Shown: piece by piece, positions 1-9,929 of the stretch
How the letters are laid out: each line of letters begins with the position of its first letter
How positions within the stretch are numbered: position 1 is the stretch's first letter
DNA from: Acanthochromis polyacanthus
Taxonomy: Eukaryota; Chordata; Actinopteri; Pomacentridae
NCBI RefSeq assembly: GCF_021347895.1
Contig: NC_067127.1
Span: forward strand, 39,447,936 to 39,511,935
Direction of reading: 5' to 3'
DNA length: 64,000 nt
Notes under the pieces: model-generated
Seen by the model: the letters and a program-made list of their open reading frames with translations, nothing else
The model's database searches: none
What the model was told of the DNA's origin: nothing
Position numbers and translations under genes: made by a program

Positions 1-96
1 CTCTCCCTCTCTCTCTCTCTCCCTCTCTCCCTCTCTCCCTCTCTCTCTCCCTCTCTCTCTCTCTCTCTCCCTCTCCCCCCCCCCCCCCCCCCCCCC
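1..96. repeat. CT-rich microsatellite ending in a 22-base C run
   Basis: The window opens with an imperfect CT/CCT dinucleotide tract that passes into an uninterrupted run of C from about 75 to 96. This is low-complexity DNA. It is followed by TACAG, so it could act as a polypyrimidine tract before an AG, but no exon can be defined after it. Confidence 0.95.
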
Positions 97-1992
97 TACA
101 GGTGAGTGTGGTGCTGATGAGGAGTCCAGGTGTTTGTCATCAGTAATCAGTGGATCGTTGCTAATCAGTCACTCCAGCGTTCCTTACAGACAGCCTTCAG
201 TGGTGTTCTGATGCAGGACCGTCTTAGTGCCTCCATGCTGACTTCTGCCTGCTTGTGCTTTCCTCATTCCTCCGGTCCGTTGCTCTGTTTCCTGGTCCTC
301 TGTTCCTCTGTGGGTTCTGCTGGATCCAGAGGATTCTACCGTACTTCCCATGGTTGTGTCCACATGTTGGAATGAGAGGTTCCCTGTGTAGAACCAAGAG
401 GAGTCTCCTTCCCCGTGTGGACGTTCCCCCTCCTACAGTCAGTAAGGTTCTCCAGCCATAGTGACACCAGACGGAGGTTCTGCTTTTCCATTCTATGACC
501 TGTTCCATCAGCTCCCTACCTTCAGGCTTTAATAGCTTAGAGTTTTTGGTTTCTGTGCAGTTACTGGTTGATCAGGTTTCTGCTTAGTTTAGGTTTCACT
601 AGTTCTGTAGTTTTCCTGCCTTGGTCTTTCCAACAGCAGGTTAACTGTAGTTCTGAGTTTAGTCTTGGTTCTTCCTCCTCTTGCCTCTAGAGGCTCCAAG
701 GTTCACTTTTCTTGAGGATTAGCCCGGTTCAGATAGTTGGTTCTGGTTCCAGTTCTTGTATTTTCCCTGAGTTGTGAATCAAAGCTTTCTAAATGGTAAT
801 TCTTTCTCCTCTGATTTCCTGCTATTGAGCCTCCAGCATCCGCTGTAACAGAAATATTCTGTTCTGTGAAGTAATATTGATCCATGAGGAGCAGCTGGAC
901 CAGAGACTTTCTGTCTGACCTCTGCACGCCTTCATTGATACCATTTACTGCCTTCATTTGGTGTCTTAATTAGTGTAACTGTAATCTTTCACAGTGTTTA
1001 AATGAGCAGAAAATGTTGGTGTTTTAGGAATGTCCATTTACCTTCTAGCAGGTCAAAATAGTTCATTTTAAAATGATTTAGTAAAAACCCCAGCAGCGTC
1101 TCCAGGTCAAATCCAGCATTTAAAGGCTTTAATCCTGATCATTAATGGATGTTTAGTGGTGAAAGTGGAGGAATAAAATCATAGAGAATCTTTTTCTTAG
1201 AGGAAAGTTAAAAATCTCTTCTTGTAGCGTTTTCCTTCCTGGAACATTCAGTCTTTAAGGAGCTCTGTGGAACTTTTTCAACATAAATACTTTAGTTCTA
1301 AATGTGCTGCAAAAACACTGAAACAGAAGAAACACAAACCTTCAGTAAGTTCACTCTGATGTTCTGTAAACTAATGAAACTCCATCCAACCATCAAAGGG
1401 GTCCTGCTGATCAGACCTTCAGCTTTTTACTTCCAAGTATCGTCTGTTCAGGCCTTAACTTTCCAATCTCATTGTGGTTGAAATGAATGAATGAACGCTG
1501 AAACCTTGTCAGAAGGCGTCTTATTGTCTTTGTTCCAGTGCTCAGTCCTTGAGGTGACCGTCTAAACTCTTTAGTTTGGTATCTTGGTGTTCTCTGATCC
1601 TCTCTTTGGGACCATTCCAGGTTCATTACTGTTCACTATCATGGATTTGGACCAACAGCTGCACTATGGACCCACGCCATTTTTACTGTGGATTCTATCA
1701 CATCTAGAAGCTCAGAGCCATCAGAGCTGCTTCACTCATTCATGACCTGAGACTGTTAATGATGTACAGATGCTTTATTGCTGAGAGCTGCTCTTATTTC
1801 AGGCCTTGAACATTGGACTGTTTTATCACAGGGTTCTGTCACCAACACAAGATCACAGGTTGAGGTTTTACAATCAACCATAAACCTCTAAAAGTGAACT
1901 CAGAATGTGAGTTTACAAGGTTCCTATTGGCTGAATCCTTCCAGACAGTCTCTGTCTGATCCATGCTGCTCTTCTTTAGAATAAACTTATTA
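97..1992. other. No gene or repeat recognised
   Basis: Moderately AT-rich, non-repetitive looking sequence. Open frames are short (under 100 codons), occur on both strands, and show no recognisable domain. It reads as intron or intergenic DNA. An exon of a flanking gene that is too short to recognise cannot be excluded. Confidence 0.5.
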
Positions 1993-2885
1993 TTCAATTC
2001 AATTTTATTTCTATAGCGTCAATTACAGTCAAATTGTCTGAAGACGCTTTACAGAACCCAAATGCCTGACCCCCAGAGCAGCCCAAAGGAGACAGTGGCA
2101 AGAAAACACCCTTTTAACAGGGAAGAAACCTCGAGCAGAACCCGGCTCTATATAGGGGGGACCCATCTGCCTGCTGGCCGGGGGGGTTGAGAGGGACAGA
2201 GGAGGGCAAGGGGGAGGGATGGGAGAAGAGGGAGGGGTGGGAAAGCAAGGAAAACACAACACACATTTGGATACATGTATGACAGGATATGTGACACAGA
2301 CAAAGTATAACCTAACATTGAAAACTGACTCATAGTTTACTCTGATGATGTACGGCTCTGACATTAAACATACTCCATATATAGCTAGCAGTAAAATTCA
2401 AACAGTATGTAAGTTAGCATAACAGTATAGTGAAGGCAATGCAGAGTTGACTGGTGGAAAAGGGGAGTTAGAAGCAGAGGGCTGGAGGAAGGTCAGCAGC
2501 AGCATCCCACAGTGGACATGGTGGAGACTGGACCAGCTGGTGGAACATCGACCACAGATCTGAAGCATCCAGCTCTGGGACCAGGGACACTCGGAGAAAT
2601 AGCACAGGGGGAAACAGAGTGAATGTACTGCAATAACGGTATACATATTAAATGTAAAGGTAGATAGAGAAGGGCTCAGTGCATCAAGAGAAGTCCCCCA
2701 GCAGCCTATAGGCCTATAGCAGCATGACTAGAGGCAGAACGAAGGGACGTCCAAGAGGGAGTCAGCTGTGCAATGAAGACACAAGCCGAACCCCTGTGGG
2801 TCACCCAGTCAGCCCCAACTATAAGATTTGTCAAAAAGGAACGTTTTAAGCCTGGTCTTAAAAATAGAGAGGGTGAAGTGAGTCA
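1993..2885 (+). mobile_element. Teleost interspersed repeat, family name not assigned
   Basis: The segment starts with the TTCAATTCAATTTTATTT tract, then a CTATAGCG stretch, a part reading GAAGAAACCTCGAGCAGAAC, an in-line CTCTATATAGGGGGG, and G/A-rich DNA around 2185-2250. It continues to a segment ending near TTTTAAGCCTGGTCTTAAAA at about 2845-2870. From memory this order of phrases is typical of a very common interspersed repeat of percomorph fish. I cannot name its family or say whether it is full length. No coding capacity is seen. The right end is approximate. Confidence 0.7.
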
Positions 2886-3457
2886 GTGTCAGCGGACGTT
2901 TCTTCTTCACCTGCACATCATGGATGTCTGACAAACTAAATATTCTACACAACTTGATAAACGAGCCAAATCCAATCAGATTCAGTCTCTAAAAGCAGCT
3001 GCTGATAACATCTGGACATTATTAATGTTCCACAATCACCAGAAACATGATGAGCACTTCGATCTGTTCCAACAAAACATCTGTGAGATGTGGAACAACA
3101 ACTTTATTACTGATAAACAATCCTTCAGAGGATGGAAAACAATGAAATATCAGATCAGGAGCTGTAGTTTGATCAGCAGGAGCCAGCTGATGGTTGGACA
3201 GAGTGTCATTTTTCTACACAGCATCAGAGTGAAGTTGTTGGATTTTCTTCCCAATAAAAGTGGTTGAGATGATGATGTGATCAGCTCCTTCATCAACATG
3301 TGAATGTGTAGAAATAAAGGCCAGAGTGAGGCTGTGGTCAGAGAGGAGGAGCTTTCTTAGTCCTCAGCTGTTTCCAGGAAGCTGCTGCAGCTTCATCATG
3401 TCTCATATTAACGTCATCTAAAGGTGCAGCAGCTGATCTTTGCTCTTTGTGTCTCAG
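2886..3457. other. No gene recognised; upstream flank of candidate exon
   Basis: Single-copy looking AT-rich DNA. The last part (about 3360-3457) runs into a pyrimidine-rich tract ending TTTGTGTCTCAG, which is a plausible splice acceptor for the segment that follows. Confidence 0.4.
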
Positions 3458-3540
3458 AGTGACGGCAGCCTGCAGACACAGAGGAGGATTTTCTCTCAGA
3501 CCTGGTCCACACAGCAGAGAGCTGCAGAGGAAGAAGCTGA
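3458..3540 (+). other. Candidate exon, copy 1 of a duplicated pair
   Basis: An 83-bp segment beginning AGTGACGGCAGCCTGCAGAC is preceded by an AG acceptor with a T-rich tract and followed directly by a GTGAGTGG donor. A paralogous segment at 7417-7529 starts with the same 20 bases, shares the internal GGATTTTCTCT and the end GAAGAAGCTGA, and again has an AG acceptor and a GTAAGT donor. The lengths differ by 30 bp. One frame is open through each copy, but the internal match is out of phase between them, so these may be 5' untranslated exons rather than coding ones. The gene is not known. Confidence 0.45.
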
Positions 3541-3960
3541 GTGAGTGGAACTTTGCTTCTCTTTGATTCAGACACAAAAGACAGAATAGAAATCAGCTGA
3601 TCACAAGAGTCCGTCTGAAAGGACAGAAACAGACTGAAAACACTGATAAAGAGTCAAAGAGCAGAAAGAAATCCAAGAGAACAGCTTTGATTACTGTCAG
3701 GAGAAATGTGGGGAGAAGAATCCTCACAGAAGTTTGAGTTTGGTTGAAAAGTTGAAGAATGAAACGTATGTGGAGTCCATGAGAGACATTTAGTGCAGTA
3801 ATGATGTGTTTAGTAGCAGTCAGTGTTTGGTCTGGACTCTGAACAGGCTCAGTATAAAACTATAAACCTGATATGAGGCTCTGATCCTTTATAAGATAGA
3901 AAATCATTAACCTGAAGGACATTCTGATACAGAGTACATGTATCCTACTACACACACAGT
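3541..3960. other. No gene recognised; candidate intron
   Basis: Purine-rich DNA follows the GTGAGT donor-like site. It contains no recognisable coding sequence and runs up to the left end of the hAT-like element. Confidence 0.4.
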
Positions 3961-5180
3961 CAGGGCTGTACAGTGGGAGCGTTTCACTCGCATATGCGCC
4001 TAAAAATAGATCGGTGCGAGTAGAAAAATAAAAAGGGAGCACACGTGCGAGTACATATGTCAACCCTATCATTCGCATTTTCTCCTAAAATAAATCCACA
4101 CAAAGTGGATCAAAGTAAAAGTCACAGCCTACACCTTCTTCTTCAACAACTTTTTTTCCACATCGGCGCTAAAACACGACATGGTCAGAAAAACCGTGAG
4201 CTCCTCTGACTCTCAGACCGTCTCCCCCATAGATCTATACAAACATGTATATATCTCTGGTCTCCCCCCCCACAGTACCGAGCATCACACAGACCGACGC
4301 ACTTTCTTAAAGCGACAGGCTCCTATTTTTGTCTTTAGCTTTTATGAACACATTAACTTGAAATAACCAGATACTGTGTCTGTCTAAATTATAATAATGC
4401 AAATTACACTAAATTAAGCATGTAAAACAGTTTAAATACCATAAAGTAAAAACTGAACTAAAATTGTCATCAGTTAACACAATCTATGCATTCTGCCCCT
4501 ATAATCAGACTCCCCTAAGAATGCAAGATATGGCATCAAAATATGTCTGGTATTTATGTATAAAGTCTTTATAAGTATAGTTCTTAAGTATAAAGTCATT
4601 TGTAATTGTTGTTATTTTTATTGGGCCAGTTAACAATATAATAGAATTTAAATTCTTTATCCCACACCTGGGAAATTATTTGCTACAACAGCTAAAACAC
4701 CAAATCACAAGTCTAAAAAATAAACCTAGTAAATTACAGTCTGTAAGAACAGAATAATAAAATAAGGGGCTAAATGATCACAGTATGGCAGATTAAGAAC
4801 AGAGAGACTATTTCAAAACTAGGACTTTAACAGAAATATGCAGGTTGAGTTAACTGTGCAGATTGTATGAGATGAAATAAAATCTGGAGTCAGAATTTAT
4901 TGGGCCACTTAACAAAATATGACTCTCTACTATTTTGGAATGCAAGAAGTGGAAACCTCCAAACTTTCTCAGCTACATCTGCTCCTCTGCTGCTGCTGTA
5001 TAAGGTCTTGTGTACATGGTGGCTTCCACCGAGTTTTTTGATTGGAAATTGGAAAAATGTAACACAATGCCATCTGAGTGATGATGGAAAATATGACAAA
5101 AGAAAGAAGTCAGTAGACCAATCAGACTCCAAATGAAAGGAAGCCATATTGGTGAAAGTTTGTTTTCTTTGGTGAGAAAA

Positions 5181-5300
5181 AAATCAATAATTCTTTACAA
5201 ACTAATTACAAAATACACATACATATGTACACCGCCTTTTATGAGAACAAAATCAAACATAATTCTTTGCAAACTATTTACAAAATACACACACACACAC
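5181..5300. repeat. Two-copy ~69-bp tandem repeat ending in CA microsatellite
   Basis: AAATCAATAATTCTTTACAA and AAATCAAACATAATTCTTTG begin two adjacent copies, at about 5181 and 5250. Each copy runs into TTACAAAATACACA, and the second expands to a short (CA)n. It lies inside the hAT-like element. Confidence 0.7.
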
Positions 5301-5502
5301 TCTAAACATGGGCTTTGGTGTTTCCTTGTGACGGATGTAGTATAGATGTCCATCTGTAAAAATACATTGGTTTATTAGTTCACAAAGTCCTGAGGACCAG
5401 TGAAGCTGATGTATGTGACACTGGTGAGGGATGATCATCTATTTAGTGGGAGAAGCTTTGTTTGTGCAATGTCACTGTTAGAACTGCATCCATTTATTTG
5501 AC

Positions 5503-5617
5503 CACCACTGAAGACCTCATGAGGATCAGCTTGGAGGGGCCATGTCTGGAGGACTTTGATCCAAGTCCTGCTGTGGACCGCTGGATGAACTCAGCCAAGC
5601 GTGCCAGGACGACTTGA
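5503..5617 (+). pseudogene. hAT transposase C-terminal remnant
   Basis: The plus-strand frame reads TTTEDLMRISLEGP, then CLEDFDPSPAVDRWMNSAKR and ART(T), before a TGA at 5615-5617. The phrase EDLMRISLEGP...FDP..AV..W is the usual C-terminal end of one group of vertebrate hAT transposases and their domesticated relatives. The same frame has no long open stretch upstream, so the rest of the gene is deleted. Its position about 180 bp before the right inverted repeat fits the parent element at 3961-5798. Confidence 0.65.
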
Positions 5618-5804
5618 ATACAAAAAGATGTGAGACAGGGATGTTCTCTGTGTTAAATAACTGAGCCTACTGCTTGGCTTGTTGTGTGAATATTAATAAT
5701 AAAACTGTGCGACTCATAGTAAAAATTCATAGTGCTCCTAAATGTTTTTCACTAGGAGCACCTGTGCTCCTAGTGAAAAAGCTAAGCGTACAGCCCTGAG
5801 TGGT

Positions 5805-6665
5805 AATGTAGGAATGCTGGGAAGTCTGGACCACCTCTGCATCGTACAATGAAGGCTGCATGCCGACCCGTCATGGAGGAGCCCCGTCCATCGTCACTGA
5901 AACAAGCTTTTCTAACGTTTTTATCCATGAAGAAACTTTTCACCACGCTGTAGATGTCAGTTCCCCTTGTTGTTGTCTGCAGGGGCAAAGGTGTCAGGAG
6001 TTCTTCTTTAGAGGAGAAACCATCAAACACCATTCAGATGAACATCATCAGCTGAGCTGTACTGCTGCTGTCCACAGACTCGTCCCACAGAATGCTAAAC
6101 CTCCTGCACTGAGCCAGATCCCATCCAGCTGCTCTGTCAAGTTTTCAGATACAGCCGACATTCTTCTAACCATCGTACCCCCAGTTGGAGAGAGTGGAGA
6201 TGGCATCTGGACCGTTCTTCTCGTCTTTGAACACAGTGTTTGCAACCATCATCACTGCTTCTTTCAACACCTCCCCGTCCCAAAAGACTTTCTTGTTCTT
6301 TATCAAAAAATCTGCAGCTCTCAATAAAGCCTCAGTTGCTTTTTGTGATTTTATTGCTGTCCTTTTTCACCCAAAGCTGCCTTTAAGTCCCGGGCTTTTT
6401 CTGTCCGTAGTGCTACCAGGTGGGTAGTTAGCATGGAAGCTTTAGTGACGGGTCCAGTAGAGTCTCTACACATTGTGTCGCTTTGCCGTCACAATAAAAT
6501 GAGACACACACATTTATCTGTCACTGTCGTAAAAAAGAACTCTTCTTCCTTGAAAATAATGTTTTTCTTTGGCTTCTCTGCCATGTTTTGGGGTAAAAAC
6601 CACATCAGCTTCCTAAAGTGTCTGCGTCTGCTTCAGCAAAGAGTGACCTGGTGGTTTGACATGAG
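5805..6665 (-). pseudogene. hAT transposase pseudogene (ZBED/SCAND-like group)
   Basis: Read on the minus strand from high to low coordinates, blocks of a hAT transposase appear in order: an N-terminal part with KCVCLIL (about 6500-6520), a long open stretch with LLRAADFLIKNKK and EAVMMVANTVFKDEK (about 6200-6350), VRRMSAVSENLTEQL (about 6120-6180), a segment in another frame (about 6050-6120), then FSSKEELLTPLPLQT and SSMTGRHAAF (about 5840-6020). The order and spacing follow the N-terminal half of transposases related to ZBED5 and SCAND3. At least two frameshifts and several stops break it. It ends abruptly near 5805, next to the inverted repeat of the other hAT element, so the C-terminal catalytic half is missing. 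Confidence 0.75.
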
Positions 6666-6680
6666 CAGTGAGCTTTGACT

Positions 6681-7416
6681 TCAGACAAGCTCAAAGTTCA
6701 TTTACACCTTTTTAAAAAATTATATTCAATATTTTCATTTAAAATCTGCATTAATGTAGGTATTTTTGGTTCAAAAAGAACAGTGACTGTATATATTATA
6801 GAAGGAATATCATGGTGACTAGTGTTTTTTTTAGAACATGTAGCAGGAAACTCACATGGTCCCTGAGGGAAACCAGGCACCGTGTTGGCTAGCTCTGCTT
6901 TAACGTGTTTTCTAGCTGTTAGTTTAGTTCCAGCAGCAGAAATGTGGTTCCACAGCTCCGTGTTCGCTCCTTCATGGGTCTAAAAAGTTGTTCTAAGTCG
7001 TCGTTGAAAACCACAAACTGCCACATTTAGCTAACAGAGGCTGCTGCTAAACCAAGTGTTAGCTTGTTAGCTTGTTAGCTCATCTCTGTCAGGAAGCCAT
7101 AGACAGCTCTGTGTTAGTGAGAATTAATTCTAGTGAGGACATGAATTAAACTGAAGAGGACGATAGAAGCATGTCCACATGAGCTGTGTGTGTCTAAAAA
7201 GTGAACTATGTCCAGTTTATCAGATTTATCAGAGCCGATATTTTATTCTGGCAGCATTAATGTTCATATTCCAAAAGAGAAAACATTGACAGACCAGGAG
7301 ATTTCTCAGTTTTTCATTCTTTCTAAGGGAGTGGAAGCCAGAAGGAGCTGCAGGTGAATGATTTGTGATAATCAGGTCCAATAAAGGAGCTTTCTGATGT
7401 GTTTGAGGTGTTTCAG
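6681..7416. other. No gene recognised
   Basis: AT-rich DNA, possibly including the 5' non-coding flank of the hAT copy on the left. A short run of GTTAGCTT repeats sits at about 7060-7080. The end of the stretch (GAGGTGTTTCAG) forms the acceptor-like border of the second candidate exon. Confidence 0.4.
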
Positions 7417-7529
7417 AGTGACGGCAGCCTGCAGACTCAGAGGACCGGTGACGGAGAAGCAGCCCAGGATTTTCTCTGTTTCTGCTCAAACCCAGACAGC
7501 AGAGATCTGGACTGGTGGGAAGAAGCTGA
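7417..7529 (+). other. Candidate exon, copy 2 of a duplicated pair
   Basis: A 113-bp paralogue of 3458-3540 with the same first 20 bases. It is bordered by TTTCAG on the left and a consensus GTAAGT donor on the right. It carries about 30 bp more in the middle (around 7441-7466). The flanks resemble each other weakly after the donor (GTAAGTAGAACTTTG against GTGAGTGGAACTTTG). Keeping both splice signals in two copies argues that the segment is, or was, a real exon of a duplicated gene. Confidence 0.45.
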
Positions 7530-7789
7530 GTAAGTAGAACTTTGATTGATTGCAGTCTCTGAGGTTCCTCCTTCATCACCAACAAACACAAACATGAGGC
7601 TCAGAGTCTTTGAAAGCAAGTGTGCAGACAGAGAGAAGTTTTCTTCCAGAGGACACAGACATCCCATCAGACTGAGGACTGGACATTTCATCTGATCCTG
7701 TTTTATCCTCAACACCAAACTGGTGACTGAAATGTGCTGTTTAGTGAGACTCAGGTTGTTGTTTGGACTCAGTGGCGTCATCAGAGCCG

Positions 7790-7910
7790 GACATCCCCAG
7801 CTGTAGCCCCCAGTGTTTATGAAGAGCCCCGGATCTGGTTCATGGATCATTCCACTCATTAAAGTCCCCAGAATAAGAGCAGAGCACTGATCCAGCTGGA
7901 GCTGATGTTG
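7790..7910 (+). pseudogene. Possible relic of a fish NLRC3-like N-terminal exon
   Basis: The stretch holds phrases (CCCCAGCTGT, TTTATGAAGAG, TCATGGATCATTCCACTCAT, AGAGCAGAGCACTGATCCAG) that I recall from the short exon of teleost NLRC3-like genes encoding a peptide of the form VSMKSD-SM-HP--FK. Here the frame is broken: stops appear and the peptide reads MKSPGSGSWIIP in one frame only. If right, it is a dead exon of an NLR family member, and the exon-like copy at 7417-7529 could be a leader exon of the same locus. This rests on memory of the family, not on a search. Confidence 0.35.
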
Positions 7911-9259
7911 TGTGTCATGTGTTTGTGTTGTTTTCTTGCTCTTGTTAGAAAACTGCTTGATCTGCTTTAGCTGGCAGGGTGTCTGCTTTTGGATCCTTCA
8001 GCCAATCAGAGAGTGAGAGCAAATCTCAGGTGTGTTCATGATGCTGATGTGCTTGTAGAGGTGTGTTTAGTCCCTGCTTTGTGTTTCCAGTCATTTACAT
8101 GTTTGTCTTGTTGTTCTGGGCGTTGTCTGGACAGCTTGGCTGCTAGTTCCCTCTGTGAAGTGCTGTTGTCAGATCAGGAACAAATCTGTTTCCCGCTTGG
8201 TTGCCCTGACAACAGTGATGTCACAGCCCTACCTGATCTTCAGGTTTGTTCCGTCGTTTACTGGAGCTGTATTGTGTGTGATGTGGGTCAAGTCTTCAGG
8301 TGGACAGAAACTGTTTCAGAAGCTAACAGCTAAAATAAAAAACGCCTGGCTACTGACACATATAACAGCCTGTAACATGGACTCACAAAGCTCCACAAAT
8401 GTTGTAAAATAGTTTGAATTAGATTTTTTCAATCTCAGAAATGTTCAATCTGCACTTTTCAAGAATTTATAAAAAGAAAGTTGAAGAAAATTCAGTTCCG
8501 TTGTTGTCCTTTTCTGCTTCTAACTCACAGTTTTTGGTATTTAATTCCATAAGAACGGTAAATACTTGACAGATTTTGAAAGTTCTACTTCTCCTGGAAA
8601 AAGGGTGTAAATTTTTCACACATAGGGGCATTTTTTGACACAATTATTGACAAAAATAGACAAACAAGACCAGGCGTGTTCATAAATATATCTATTATTG
8701 TAGTGCTAAAAGTTATTCTGTTGTGTTGTTGTTGTTCCAGCATCTGTAAAAAACAGGGTTCCTGCTTGGTTGCCCTGACAACAGTGACAGGTGTTTGAAA
8801 GATGAAGGATAAGAAGGCAAGAATTAAAAAGAGGAAATGTGGAAACAGAAGCAGACAAATGTGCTGAAAATGGAAACTATTTCTGTGAAACGAGCTCACG
8901 GTTAGAAACAAATGAGGACGATGGAAAAGATACAGAAAGATGCTGAACTGTTCTTCAGAACACCGTTCACTTTAATTCATTATCAAGTCAGTGAATTGTG
9001 TGTGGTTGTGGCGTAAAACATCACGTTATAGAATGTAAATAATAGTCTGATGCTGGTAAACTTTGTCTTGGAGCTCCTCAGAGTCAGAAGAAAGATCCAG
9101 AACCAACATCAGCCATGAGCCACAAGTCCAGAGAGAATCTTATCAGAATGAATCTAATGAAGAGTCTGGTGTAGAGCTGCTCTGTAGGAGAAGATGATTC
9201 ACATCTACATGAATGAAACTGAGCTGAACTGATCAGAAGGTCTGGAAAAAGGACAGATC
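7911..9259. other. No gene recognised; contains a 27-bp duplicated motif
   Basis: Intron-like DNA. The phrase GCTTGGTTGCCCTGACAACA occurs twice within a 27-bp match (8192-8218 and 8761-8787, one mismatch). The core GTTGCC-CT-GACAAC is close to an RFX/X-box inverted repeat. Nothing else is supported. Confidence 0.4.
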
Positions 9260-9360
9260 CAGTCCTGGTCCACATTATCGGCACCGCTGGAATGTTTCCA
9301 GAAAATCCACCGTTTCTCCCAGAAGTTGTTGCAGCTACAAATGTTTCTGGTTTTACACGT
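9260..9360 (+). repeat. Left terminal inverted repeat of the Tc1-like element
   Basis: Begins CAGTCCTGGTCCACATTATC and ends GGTTTTACACGT. The reverse complement is found at 9829-9929 with a few substitutions (for example CGGCACC against TGGCACC). Confidence 0.8.
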
Positions 9361-9521
9361 CTTTATTTCCTTCCTGTGCATTAAAATAACACAAAAATCA
9401 GAAGAAAAAAGCCAAAATTGAGCTAATTTTGCAGAAAACTCAGAAAATGGGCCGGACATCTTTGTTGGCACCTGAACTCAGTGTTTGGTTTCCACCCTTT
9501 GGAGGAAAAAACTGAAAGCAG

Positions 9522-9818
9522 TCACTTCCTAGAACCATCAACAAGCTTCTTCCTCCTCTCAGATGGAGTTGTGGACCACTGTTCTTCTGCAAACTGCTCC
9601 AGGTCTCTCAGGTTTGAAGGGTTCCTTCTAGAAACAGCAGTTCTGAGATCTCTCCACAGGTGTTCAGTGGGATTTAGATCTGGACTCACTGCTGCCACTT
9701 CAGAACTCTCCAGAACTTTGTCTCCAACCATTTCTTGGTGCTATCTGAGCTACATTTCAGCTCATTGTCCTGCTGGAACACCCATGATCTCTGACACAGA
9801 CCCAGCTTTGTGACACTA
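9522..9818 (-). pseudogene. Tc1-like transposase C-terminal fragment
   Basis: On the minus strand the frame first reads SWVFQQDNELK (second catalytic aspartate of the DDE triad in QQDN), then STKKWLETKFWRVLKW, and after a frameshift SPDLNPTEHLWRDLRTAV, which holds the third acidic residue (E of NPTE). It continues NPSNLRDLEQFAEEQW to the end of the protein. The order is exactly that of Tc1-family transposases. The frameshift near 9686-9731 and the missing N-terminal two thirds make it non-functional. Confidence 0.85.
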
Positions 9819-9828
9819 GAAAACGAAC

Positions 9829-9929
9829 ACGTGGAAAACCAGAAACATTTGTAACTGCAACAGCTTCTGGGAGAAACGGTGGATTTTCTGGAAACATTCC
9901 AGCGGTGCCAATAATGTGGAGCAGGACTG
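9829..9929 (-). repeat. Right terminal inverted repeat of the Tc1-like element
   Basis: Begins ACGTGGAAAACCAGAAACAT and ends AATAATGTGGAGCAGGACTG. It is the partner of 9260-9360. Substitutions rather than gaps separate the two arms, pointing to an old but structurally intact pair of ends. Confidence 0.8.

Larger units (their letters stand above)
3961..5798 (+). mobile_element. hAT-type DNA element, internally decayed
   Basis: The left end begins CAGGGCTGTACAGTGGGAGC and the right end finishes GCTAAGCGTACAGCCCTG, giving an 11-bp perfect terminal inverted repeat (CAGGGCTGTAC). The terminal 250 bp on the left and 100 bp on the right hold short sub-terminal motifs such as GTGCGAGT on the left and TAGGAGCACC and GGTGCTCCTA on the right, as hAT ends often do. 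The middle is AT-rich and non-coding apart from a hAT transposase C-terminal remnant at 5503-5617. I could not find the expected 8-bp target duplication: the left flank is CACACAGT and the right is AGTGGTAA. The borders may therefore have been rearranged, or the insertion may be old. Confidence 0.6.
9260..9929 (-). mobile_element. Tc1/mariner-like element, internally deleted
   Basis: A 670-bp element is bounded by roughly 101-bp inverted repeats starting CAGTCCTG (9260-9360 and 9829-9929). Between them lies only the last third of a Tc1-type transposase on the minus strand, then a short 3' region with TTGGCACCTGAACTC on the plus strand. Full Tc1-like elements are usually 1.2-1.6 kb, so roughly half, including the DNA-binding domain and first catalytic aspartate, is gone. 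No TA duplication is visible at the present borders. Confidence 0.75.

Noticed and set aside
97..104. Exon start after the poly-C tract (TACAG followed by GTGAGT)
   Set aside because: The AG is followed at once by a donor-like GTGAGT, leaving no exon. A chance match in a pyrimidine tract is more likely.
224..508. Short open frames in the first 2 kb as small proteins
   Set aside because: They overlap on both strands, have no recognisable features, and occur at the rate expected by chance.
5860..6327. A 155-codon plus-strand open frame as a gene
   Set aside because: It is the antisense shadow of the hAT transposase pseudogene, whose motifs are read on the minus strand.
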